Part shown: piece after piece, positions 34,435-43,589 of the stretch | Layout of the letters: each line of letters opens with the position of its first letter | Numbering within the stretch: position 1 is the stretch's first letter | Notes under the pieces: generated by a model | Database searches by the model: none | Told to the model about the DNA's origin: nothing | Seen by the model: only the letters and a program-made list of their open reading frames with translations | Program-made: the position numbers and the translations under genes | Assembly (NCBI GenBank): GCA_900618425.1 | Contig: UZAN01039523.1 | Location: forward strand, 83,946-139,994 | Length of the DNA: 56,049 bases | Source: Echinostoma caproni | Taxonomy: Eukaryota > Platyhelminthes > Trematoda > Plagiorchiida > Echinostomatidae | Direction: 5' to 3'

Positions 34435-34812
34435 TCACTGCTTGTTGCTTCGGTAATACAAGGCCCCATTTTCCACGCACGATGGAAGTGTCGCTAACAG
34501 GTTAGTTGCCACTCTCTCTTTGTCAAAGAGCACTTGAATCAAATGCGGTAGAGGGGAATATTTGTATGTGTTTATATTAATTATAGATGGAATTCGCTTC
34601 AAAGTGGACCTAGTTTGGTCCGAGGGACGACAGACACATAAAGCAGAACGAGGTAGATGTTTTCTGTCAACGAAGAATGTTTCAGTATAACTCGTAAAAT
34701 AAATAAAGAAGCCAAACAAATAAGCGATGAAAACTCCCGTGGGAAGGAGTGAATTGGGGGGACCATAGTTAAATCCTGATGGAGAGCACCAAAATAGTTT
34801 CATCTCAACCAA
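34435..34812 (-). other. Unidentified 125-codon open frame
   Basis: An open minus-strand frame with a hydrophobic stretch (FIAYLFGFFIYFT) followed by a mixed polar segment and KERVATNLLATLPSCVENG. No family is recognised and no convincing splice sites flank it. It lies between the 5' end of the CR1 LINE and a tRNA-like repeat, so it may be a remnant of another repeat or a chance frame. Confidence 0.2.
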
Positions 34813-34860
34813 AAAAAGCAGGTGTAGACCAATAAACCCTAATGATCAAAACACTTTGAT

Positions 34861-34936
34861 GGTGGTAAAGCAGCGGTTTAGTCGCTGTCACGGTTTTGTT
34901 TAGGATCTTATGGTTCAAGGTTCGAGCCTTACCACC
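34861..34936 (+). repeat. tRNA-shaped repeat, probable SINE head
   Basis: The segment is exactly 76 bases long, the length of a tRNA. Its ends pair perfectly over seven bases (GGTGGTA at 34861-34867, TACCACC at 34930-34936), like an acceptor stem, and GGTTCGAGCC (34919-34928) is an exact match to the Pol III B box. The A box is weak (TAAAGCAGCGG) and the anticodon arm is poor, so it is not an obvious functional tRNA. GC-richer sequence continues to about 35090, as the body of a SINE would. The body does not match the SINE-like repeats at 25.2 and 36.2 kb. Confidence 0.6.
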
Positions 34937-35099
34937 GTCGCCCAACTTCAGTGGTGAGCAGCTTTGCTGTCTTCCGGTTCAGGGCCACGCCTAACCTAAC
35001 GAGTCCTTATGTTGTTTGCCACCCTACGTCCCAGGGGCTTAAGTCACTGAGCAATAGGTCTTCCTGACTATGCTGTTCACATAACCTGGAGAAATCGCA

Positions 35100-35770
35100 G
35101 TCTCGTTTTGCCTGCAACATTCAAAATATGAACTAATCTATCCACATAAATTTATAAGGTTAAATTCAAGCACCTGATTACGGCTATTGTGCAAGCGGCA
35201 GAAGAGTCAATATGCAACGATTCCTTGGTATAGGTTGAAAGTGGTGTAGTCAGCATACGTTGGAAATAAGAAGGTAAGCTAAGAGTGGATTTAATTGAAT
35301 GGAATATTTTAGACGGACAATCATACCGACCTGCCATATAATGGGCACCATGTGCACCATAGTATGCTTATTGCATAATGACAGCAGGTGGAGAAACGAA
35401 CATTCAACTGGTGTTAGTGGTGGAAGAGACAACAAGTTGCAGTACTCCGGAGTTATTTATGAATGGATCATTTCCTACAAAGATTGGTACGGCTTTTGGT
35501 GCTCGCAAAGAAATAATCTTTTATTCAAGAATGAAAGCGCCATGGGCAGTCACAAGACTGATTTATCGGTGGGAGATAATTAAAGGACAGAGAGAAAGGC
35601 ACTGGAATAATCAAGAAAAATACAACAAGCTATTTAACTAGAGTGATCTAAAGACCTACTGTTTGCGTGAATGATATAAGAGACCACGTCTAGGTTCAAA
35701 CTGTTGCCTTTTTGTGAAAGTTATAAAAAATAATCATAAGGAAAACAAATAACTAGTTCGTCCTGCAATT
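35100..35770. other. Interval with unrecognised short frames
   Basis: Two overlapping plus-strand frames of 94 and 87 codons (35299-35641) have ordinary composition but no recognisable motif. No repeat identified. Confidence 0.35.
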
Positions 35771-35785
35771 TGTGCTTCTAACATT

Positions 35786-35947
35786 ATGGTTTCCCCTGAA
35801 ACAAATTACGTCATCAAATATAAGAATTGCATTTGGGTGGAAAAGGACAAATCTCCGCAGATTCGGGATGGAACAGAGGTTTATCACCAAGAGCTCTCGT
35901 TTTATTTATTTTTCATTTTGGTGCTCTTTGTTGAATACTTACAATGA
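35786..35947 (+). other. Possible 53-codon small ORF with hydrophobic C-terminus
   Basis: An ATG opens a frame of 53 residues: a polar N-terminal part (VSPETNYVIKYKNC and further charged residues) followed by a hydrophobic run (FYLFFILVLFVEY) just before the stop, an arrangement like a small tail-anchored protein. A splice donor-like GAG|GTTTAT in the middle offers the alternative that the first half is an exon. No homologue is recognised and a frame this short can arise by chance. Confidence 0.18.
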
Positions 35948-36009
35948 GACAAAAGAATTGTAGTCGGTTGAAGTGAATAATCAAAAGCGTTGTCATATCT
36001 AGAATTTGG

Positions 36010-36066
36010 GAAAATTTACGTGACGGTGGTGGGATTTGAGCATGCACTCTATGCAGCAATAAGTTG
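36010..36066 (-). repeat. tRNA-like fragment
   Basis: On the minus strand GTGGTTCAGG is followed about 30 bases later by TGCTCAAATCCCACCACC, a degraded B box plus the 3' side of an acceptor-like stem (GTGG with CCAC). It resembles the head of the SINE-like repeat at 36226-36280 in layout and in the shared CAAATCCCACCACC/CGAATCCCACCACC ending, but has no matching body. Confidence 0.4.
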
Positions 36067-36139
36067 AATACCTGAACCACATAACTTAAGCATTATACTT
36101 TTGTATTGTATGTGTTTTATATTTTTAATTCCCTCTGAT

Positions 36140-36285
36140 TGCGCATTGATGCAATGTTCAGGAAGGGGGAAGCGGCCAATCAAACGGCCTCCATGTAGCA
36201 TACAAATGGAGAAAGTCAGGCCGTGGTGGTGGGATTCGAACACTCGTCCTCCGGGGTGATAATCTGCTGACGTTACCACCGGATC
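36140..36285 (-). repeat. SINE-like repeat, copy B, with tRNA-like head
   Basis: Reading the minus strand, GGTGGTAACG (36280 downward) opens a shortened tRNA-like head that ends TGTTCGAATCCCACCACC; the two ends pair as GGTGG with CCACC and TGTTCGAATCC is a near-consensus Pol III B box. The head is about 55 bases, shorter than a tRNA, so the anticodon arm has been lost. It is followed by a body ending in TTGATTGGCCGCTTCCC, shared with copy A at 25294. This is the standard plan of a tRNA-derived SINE. Confidence 0.6.
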
Positions 36286-36360
36286 ACTACTTAACGAATT
36301 CATCAGGACCAACTGCAGACCTCAGATTTAATGATTGTAGCAGTTTGAAAACTGTTGTTA

Positions 36361-37340
36361 AAGTCAACGTCAAAGTTTTATTATGGGAAATACCTACAAG
36401 CGGTTGCTTTTCTAGTCCCATAGGATTTGGCACAGATGAATCGTTTCACAGTGTAGACAAAGTAGATGAATGTCACAATTGGTCCTTTTTTCGTGCGCTT
36501 CTACGGCTGTTGAAGTTTAAGACTTTTCAAAGCTTCACCCAGTTTGTGCCTGTATGAATCAATTGTGGGCGCAGAAAAATTGTGCGGTGGTAGAGAATTC
36601 CAAGTAATGCACACTCTGAGGGCGAATGAATGACGCCAGCATTCTAGTCAGCATTTTTGGATCACTAATTTGAATGAGTGCCCTCGCATGTGAGTATTTG
36701 ACGACAAGAAAAACAGTGGACGACATGGGTGGTCTGGGTTCTGCATTATTTGGTATGCCAAGATCAAGGCTCCTCGAATGCAGCGATGCTGTGTGGAGTA
36801 CAGTTGCAGTGCTTCCAGTCTTTCCGCATAACTCTTGGAATGCAGTCCTTTGACCATTTTGGTAGCCATTCTTTGTGGACGTTCCAGAATCTTCTGATCG
36901 TGTTGCAGCCGTGGATTCCATGCTTGCATGGCGTACTTTATGTCCGGTCGAATTTAGGCTGATAACAATATTGGGAACAGCGCAGGTTCAAATTTGCCAA
37001 ATACTCGTTTTAGCAAATCAACATGTCTTACAGCGGTAGACGACGTCCGGGAGTAGTTTAAAGAACAGCTTAGGTCGTCTTGAACAATGACGCCGAGATC
37101 CTTCTCATTCGAGAGGCACGGAACTTGTTGATCTCCCAGGAAATACGGAAACCGAGTTTTTTGTCGAAGGGATACGATCGTTGAGGAAGGTTGAGAGGTG
37201 GAGCGGTTTGATGGGATACACGATGAAGCCGTTTCTTGAATTCGTTGGAAGAACGTTGAGTTCCACCTATCCCATGCAGCATTCTCAAGCTTTGAAAACT
37301 CCCGTTGTCGAAAACTGATGCGGCCACTTTGACCAATAAA
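36361..37340 (-). mobile_element. 3' part of a CR1-like LINE (same family as 48-52 kb)
   Basis: The minus strand carries RT thumb and C-terminal sequence of a CR1-like element. The clearest block is MQAWNPRLQHDQKILERPQR followed by MATKMVKGLHSKSYAERLEA, and HRCIRGALILAYQIMQNPDH. Upstream (37070-37336) lies KVAASVFDNGSFQSL, following the place where the FADD box would be, and RMRRISASLFKTT, a degraded version of the D-L-G-V block; it matches KRRISVLLFQTTQ in the copy at 48.7 kb. The 3' ends of the two copies also align (36361 and 48010). Stops and frameshifts are frequent. Confidence 0.8.
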
Positions 37341-37344
37341 AACT

Positions 37345-39565
37345 TTGATTTCTGCTTTCTATTATTTGTCCATTAGGCGTTTCAGCGTGAGAGTGAATTT
37401 TTTCACGTGATTCTGTGCTATACCTGAAGAACTGTAGAGGACCGAACCCAATAACGACCTTCTTCAGTCCTCTTCTTTTCATATAAAAATTAGTCTGATG
37501 GAGACAACATTTAGCGCACAAACTCTTTCCGGGGTTACATGAAAATCATGTAAACCTAACAATGTATTTGTTGAAATGTTTCCGTTTGGAAAACTGACTG
37601 TGTCTACAATACATATAGCCTTACTTGTATATTTTTCAAAGTAAGTTCAATTTTTTTTCAATTCAAATGAATTATTCATTTGCTGCTCATTGCTCAAGCA
37701 GCTCGTTTCAGAAAAAAGACAATTTCAAAGCTTCGAGTTGAGGATATAGAATACCACGGACGTAATTGAGATAATACTGAGTTATAGTTGTGTAAACAAA
37801 CGTTTGTGGGCATGATTCCCGAACGTCTTTTTTTACCATGACCAGTGCTCACTGCTAGAAGCATTTAGTTGACGAAGGGAAAGGTAAATTTTCTGCGCAT
37901 AAAAACGAGGTTGTAGTGTGAATGAATTGCGGTTTTTCGTCACGCGAAAAACACTGAATGAGAAGAACATAATTTCTCCCCTGATCTTTCGAAAATGTGT
38001 AATAATTTACTTTCACTGTGTTGCATTTGTTCAATGTATTAATCCGTATGTTAACAACCAAACTATAGATAAATCCACCGTCCTACGTGTATGCATAAAT
38101 CGTGCTTTTGTCTGCTCTATAATAAAATTATCCCAGCGATCTTTAAACATTTTTACTATGTTGACGAACCATCACTATTTGGTTAAACCACCGAATAATC
38201 ACGAGCAGCCGTCACTCGTGAGCTATACTCAGATGGTCAGAACTAGAATCTGAAGTTTTAAGAAGGTTTCTGATTTTTATCCCTGAATTATCGTCAGTTT
38301 GCTCAGATTTCTGGCCATCTATGGTATGCTTTTACCAAACTGCTTTTGAACTAAACATTAGGAAAATAAACGGTTCTCGAAATAGCCAACGCTATGAAAC
38401 GGCAACATCACTCCGTTCATAAGCTATGATTCAAGTATCTTGACAAAGGTATCACGATGTTTTATATTTGTTTATATACGAAATTTTGTTTGAGATGTTA
38501 TTGAACTTCTCTTAAGATCTGATATTGCCGCTGGGTAATCAAAACTGATTATATAAACTGTATTCTACTTATCGTCAGCCCTCGAAAGCAGCCCTATGGA
38601 ACTTTGCTGTGCAGGAGCTTAGCACAATCCAGTTTTATTCAGTATATTTACCGCATTGATAAAATGAAGGGATTTAACGCATTCGCCTCCGCAGCTATCC
38701 CACCTGTTTATTAGAAATGTCACACACACACACTTCATCAATGTTATTGTATAGAGTACAACATTTTCGCTTTAATCGCGCTTATACGCAGTGGCTGGAA
38801 CCAAACCCTAATTACTTAGACAACGCAGCTGTGTTCACCATATCTTCGTGAACGTTTAAACTCACCCCAGTACACATTTTATCGACCTCAAGTTCCTTAA
38901 ATTTGATTTTCTTTTAGTTATTTGATATCGTCACTACGTCCTAACATTTTCATTGTGCTTGACCTATCTATCGGCTTCACAGAAATCTATCATACTTGTT
39001 GACTGAGTACTATCTGCATTCAACAAACTCAGCATGTTCAAAAGGAAAAGTGACAGCTAATCGTTATTACTTTTTAAACTTTCCTTGTGTAAAATGTTCC
39101 TCAAACAAAATTAGTCGGAACCTTTTACAGTTTGCAAACCGCTTACTTTTTGATGAAATGTTTTCGTGACGTTATCTGGTTTAATGACAGTTCAGGAGAA
39201 AAGATTATCGAAACAGTAGTTCTGAGAATCTCCCAATAAGTATTTTGCACAGGATATGGTGAATTTCGATATCTTAAATGAAACCAATTCACGAGACTTG
39301 ACTGAGACTGAACTTGAAAAATATTTTTATCGCTTCGTCTTAATAGTTACTGAGGGAGTTTTATATTCTAACGCAACCAATGACCCCCACTCCCACAAAT
39401 CAGAGCTTCACTTCCCATTGATCTTCAGCAATTAGTCATTTTATTGATTTTATCTTTGCACCACTGAGGAAAGAAATAGTTAATCATCCGTTAGCTCCAA
39501 TCTAAGGCCTTTCACCAAATATTTTACTCATCAATGGTACCCAATAAAATGGGAATTCATATTGA
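37345..39565. other. AT-rich interval, nothing recognised
   Basis: An upstream frame at 37285-37521 may still be LINE-derived but no motif is clear. The rest holds only short frames and a short CA repeat (38721-38733). Confidence 0.4.
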
Positions 39566-39698
39566 AAGGTTTAATTGTTGACTTTGGCCATCCCACCTCG
39601 CCCCTTGGCTTCCAAACTGGAATGGAACCATTGCGTTAGGTAGAGCCTTTTCGTGCTTACACAACTGAACTCGGTGTCTTTTCGATAAATGTATTGCG

Positions 39699-39699
<1 letters not shown>

Positions 39700-39742
<43 letters not shown>
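39700..39742. repeat. (AT)n microsatellite abutting the Penelope-like element
   Basis: About 21 AT units. The minus-strand frame through it reads as a run of Ile-Tyr and is not coding. It sits immediately beyond the 3' part of the Penelope-like element. Confidence 0.95.
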
Positions 39743-39744
<2 letters not shown>

Positions 39745-39747
<3 letters not shown>

Positions 39748-40965
39748 TTTTGTAAACAACGGTGTTGATTGCTGTTTTTGTAACTCAGATAGTATAACTT
39801 GATGTTCAGTTGGTCGCCGACGTCGGCAATCGTATTTCCAACGTCTCGTCACCAATCGAGGTGACATTCTGAATGTAGTAACTGGGTGAGCCCTTACGAG
39901 TGCCTCTTTTTTATATAGGTCTTTGAGTGATGTAGAGTCGTGGCGTTGCCTGAATGGCTGATGTTGGTTCGCCTTGTGCCGATACGGGATTAGATGGACG
40001 CCAGCAGTGTGACGGCTGGTCGTTGATCGATCAGTCTAAGTGTTGTCTTGTTGTGACACGACCCGCTTTATTTGCACTGATTGTTCCTTTTATTGCATAG
40101 GGATGTAGACTTGATCGATGTCAATGTGTCGGTTGACCGAGTTTTCCGATGAGTACCAAGCTTCCTGAAATTCCCTTACGTGCTTGGTGCGGGCCTGATC
40201 GACGACTTTGGTGTTTTCGAAAACTAAGTTGTGATCTTCCCGGTCCTCGTGGATTGGTATGAGTGAGAGTGCATCGTGTCTTTTGATGGTTAGTTTGTTT
40301 TCGTGCACGCGAATTGCTAATTTTCTCCCTGTTGGACCGATATAGTACTTGTTGTAGTCCTTACAGTTGATGCGATAGGTCACATTTTTAGAATTTGTCT
40401 TCATCTTACTTCTTGGTTTTCGATAAAGTTCTTCGTAGGCTTGTCGTCGGTTTGTGCGTAACTTGAATGTTGTGTGGTTTCAGTATTCTCGCGGTCATTT
40501 CCGAAATTTTCTTCACATATGGTAGGGTTATTCGCTTATTCGGTTGTCTGTTTGTTCATGTATGTTTTTGTGTTTGAGTTGTTGTCCGTTTGACAAAGTT
40601 GCGGGTGCAGCCGTTGCGGAGGAATACTTGATAGAGGTATTTATCCTCACGCTGCGTCAACTTTTCAGTACTGCAGTGTGTTTTGGCCTTTTAGACAGGT
40701 TTCCGAATGCAACTCTGCTTGTGACACGTTAAGTGGTTGCTGATGTATCCTAGGATTTGATTAGTATGGGTCTTCTTTCTGATGTTTCGAACGAACCGGA
40801 AAATGATCTTGTTACTAGGACATCAAGGAATGCAATTAGTCATTTTTCTCTGTTTCCAGGGTTAATTTGGTACTCGGCAAGATATTTTTGATGCTGTTGA
40901 ACGTTTGGTCCACTTCCTATCGCTTGAGGGTCAGGATACTATTTTTCGAGACATTTATATACTAA
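39745..40965 (-). mobile_element. Penelope-like element, 5'-truncated
   Basis: The minus strand holds the end of the reverse transcriptase, the linker, a GIY-YIG endonuclease and a 3' region running to an (AT)n tract. RT-end motifs are EVDQTFNSIKNI, TKLTLETEKND and, in a neighbouring frame, RKKTHTNQILGYISNH; the linker reads LPYVKKISEMTARILKPHNI and VTHKPTTSLRRTLSKTK. Penelope-like elements combine a telomerase-related RT with a GIY-YIG nuclease, and this order is diagnostic. The RT catalytic boxes are missing because the copy begins near 40965. Stops and shifts are present in the RT part. Confidence 0.87.
40090..40404 (-). pseudogene. GIY-YIG endonuclease domain of the Penelope-like element
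   Basis: A 104-codon open frame reads VTYRINCKDYNKYYIGPTGR, RHDALSLIPIHEDREDHNLV and KHVREFQEAWYSSENSVNRH. The Y-x-I-x-C and K-Y-Y-I-G blocks are the GIY-YIG core, the R of IRVHE and the E of QEAWYS are the likely catalytic residues, and SxNRHI follows as in the family. The CxxC pair at the start, linked to zinc binding in these elements, is reduced to one Cys (CKDY), and the usual EH after IRVH reads EN. The domain is open but probably impaired. It is separated from the linker upstream by a stop near 40405. Confidence 0.87.
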
Positions 40966-41108
40966 TCACTGTAGTATATATACATATATATTCACTTTAC
41001 ACCTTCTTCGTTGGAAAAAATTAATCAATTCGGCTAGGGTGATCTTATTGGTTGATCACGTTACTTCTTAGCTTTTTTACGGAGCCCATGACTGTATTAC
41101 TCAGTTTT

Positions 41109-41167
41109 GATCTCCCCTTGAAGGTAATACTTTTACCTTTAATACTTATTATCTTCAAGGGGAGATC
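41109..41167. repeat. Near-perfect 59-base hairpin
   Basis: Arms of 21 bases (41109-41129 and 41147-41167) pair at 20 of 21 positions, the exception being a G opposite T that would be a G-U wobble in RNA; fifteen consecutive outer pairs are perfect (GATCTCCCCTTGAAG with CTTCAAGGGGAGATC). The loop is 17 bases. Size and shape are those of a compact pre-microRNA, but a foldback repeat is equally possible. It lies about 140 bases from the truncated end of the Penelope-like element. Confidence 0.7.
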
Positions 41168-41249
41168 GCACGGCAGCAATGTTTTGATGCATAACACCCT
41201 GAACTGCAACAGTTTAGGAGGGGGCAGCGTTCTTGAACCATATTAGGAG

Positions 41250-43020
41250 TTCGTTCGATTATTATATGAACATTGTCGAATAATCGAAAATTAATTTTTG
41301 AGTAAGGCAGAATATAAGGAAGATGTTGTTTACTTTAATTTAATTAGATATTTCTCAAGCTCTATATAATTTTTCGAATATCAAAACATCGGATTTCTGA
41401 TTCAACACCTCAACTGCTCACAATAACGCACACATTTGTCTTCAAGTAACCAAAAGTTATCTAGAGGTCCATGTGTAGTCCAATTCGATTGAGGTCACTC
41501 AATATTTCTGGGTTCCTGTAACAATCCAGAGGATTCTAAATGTTGAATAATTTGAACTGCAGTATCACACCAAACAATAAGCATTTAGTTCACGTTTTGT
41601 GATTTAAATTTCAAAAAATGAACACCAAGATCAAAGTCGGTAAGCGAAACAAGCTGTTTTCGATATATTAATCAATTAGCTATTGCAATTGAAAAGGGGT
41701 TATTTTCATTATCACAGATTTCAGGGACGAGTGAATTGAAGTAAATGAAATGCAGTAGATATAAAACCCATTCTGCAATCAACACCAAAAACACTTCCGG
41801 AAATGTTGAAGTTAAATTTGGGAAATGTGTTCCAGCCATCGGAAGCAACATAATACCGCCATAAGAAAATCTTTCAACGATCGTTGTGATTGCATACGTT
41901 TTCACATAAAAATATGCTTTTCTCTGCAAGCTAGCTTTTCTCAAATACTGAAGGAAAAATCATCCTCGGTTAATCTATTCCGCCATTTGAATCATCCTAT
42001 CAAATGAAGTAGATTTGGACAGGCCGGTAATGCTTTAGGCGAGTGTCTTCATAGTATCCTGTATTCTGTCCACGGAAGGTAATTGCATTATTTCACATGT
42101 TCCAGCTAAACAGTCTGGCATGAATATGCTCTCTGTGGTAACAGCTGGCAGCAGTTGGTCTTCCTGGTGCAATCGGAATACAGTGACACACCGAGCGATG
42201 TGTTCTCGGTAGTTTAACAGGATGTGATTTTGGTAATAAATACTGGTTTTAATCAACAAGTTGCACAGCAGTCAATTCGGCTTTAATGTGCCTGTTTTGG
42301 GTATTCCCGCCTGGGAGTGTAAAACGATATATATGCTGTTCATGTACCTGCAGACCAATGAGAACGGCCGCTGCTGATCCGAATTAACCCCGTCTATTAA
42401 TAATACCAAAGCCTCTGCAGGCCTACTTTCTTTTCTACATTCATACTCTCCTCCCTGCTTCCACCTTACTCGTGTAAATGCATCAGGTGGTGTGTGGTCG
42501 TGTCCAAAATACTAAACTTTGAATGTTTTAGGGGTATGTTCACGGTGGGTTATCTCGATTCTAAGCAATAGGTACGACCCTGATAGTCTGATTTCGTATC
42601 ATTACGATTTCGGTCCATGAGATCTCCGTGTGATGCGTTATTCTAAATAGCACGCCAAGTTTTTCCGTTTCCTACCCAAACGGTTGCCTTTTCTGAGTGT
42701 CAGATAAACTTCTGTTAATTCCATTACACCATGGTAAAAATCATGAAGCACAACACATTAATTGAAGATAAAATACAATAAAGAGAATGAATTCAATGAA
42801 GGCAGAAAACACTTTCAGAGTGCCCAGTAAAGAGTGAGTTGGAAAATATAAACGGAGGAAACAAATAAACTTTAAACTTTCATTCACCGACTAGATGATT
42901 GTGCTAGGAGTGTATTTAATTGACTCCAAGTCATAGCGAGCGAATGCTGTGTCGTAATGGAAAAACTCGTTAAATTGTCTGTTTACAACAACCTCTTGAA
43001 CCAATTATTATTATTCCATC
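41250..43020. other. Interval with unrecognised frames
   Basis: A GC-richer patch at 42030-42500 contains a 74-codon minus-strand frame (42035-42259) with protein-like sequence (HIARCVTVFRLHQEDQLLPA) but no identified family. Otherwise AT-rich with nothing recognised. Confidence 0.35.
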
Positions 43021-43026
43021 TAGCAG

Positions 43027-43159
43027 TTGGTCATGAAAGCCCCAAAGAGGAATGCTTTAGCAGTATTCACAAGATAATACGTTTTAATGAAGAGAGTGAC
43101 ATCACTGCACCCCTTTTTATACAGACGGATCTCGTACATGTACTACTGATCTTTCTGCG
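43027..43159 (+). other. Candidate internal exon of an unidentified gene
   Basis: A 133-base block follows an acceptor-like sequence (TTATTATTCCATCTAGCAG) and ends at a donor-like CTGCG|GTAAAC. It is open in the frame reading GHESPKEECFSSIHKIIRFN, then EESDITAPLFIQTDLVHVLL, with a balanced composition. It would leave two bases of a codon, which fit the first base of the small candidate exon at 43548. No domain is recognised. Confidence 0.27.
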
Positions 43160-43547
43160 GTAAACCAGGTCGAAGAAATTGTTTATGAACTGTCTTATTC
43201 AAGTGACTGTTTTTCTGATGCGGCTGAAAATATCTCACCAGTTATTCTCTGCTTGTCAACTCTCGACTTTCTAATGAACTTTCGAAATGAATAGATGTTT
43301 CATTCTCGCAGAAGCGTATTTGATACAACGACATTCCTTGTGCTTTGCTATGTGTAGTTGATGAACTTTAAGCGTAACAGACTTTTTCAAGTATTGCATT
43401 ATAATCTTTGATCAAATGTTTCAAAAAGATTTGAAAACAAGTTTCGATTTTAGCAATTTACCAAGGCTTTTGTTTTATTCTGCTTCATACGCATCCATAG
43501 CACTTTGTACGTTTGACATGTTATGCATATTTTTATATCTTTTCTAG

Positions 43548-43585
43548 CTACGTCGTTATTGAATACTGGTGTTTTGTCTCTTCTG
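43548..43585 (+). other. Candidate 38-base small exon
   Basis: A good acceptor (TTTTTATATCTTTTCTAG) is followed by 38 bases open in the frame continuing from 43159 (YVVIEYWCFVSS) and a donor CTG|GTAATT. The phase match to the upstream block has a one-in-three chance of arising randomly. Very short exons are common in some flatworm secreted-protein genes, but nothing else supports this one. Confidence 0.17.
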
Positions 43586-43589
43586 GTAA

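Noticed and set aside
39571..39867. 98-codon frame with a long Ile-Tyr run
   Set aside because: The run is the translation of an (AT)n microsatellite; the frame is not a gene.
39745..41000. Hammerhead ribozyme, expected in some Penelope-like elements
   Set aside because: No CTGATGA...GAAAC arrangement was found by eye near either end of the element, on either strand; the copy may simply lack that part.
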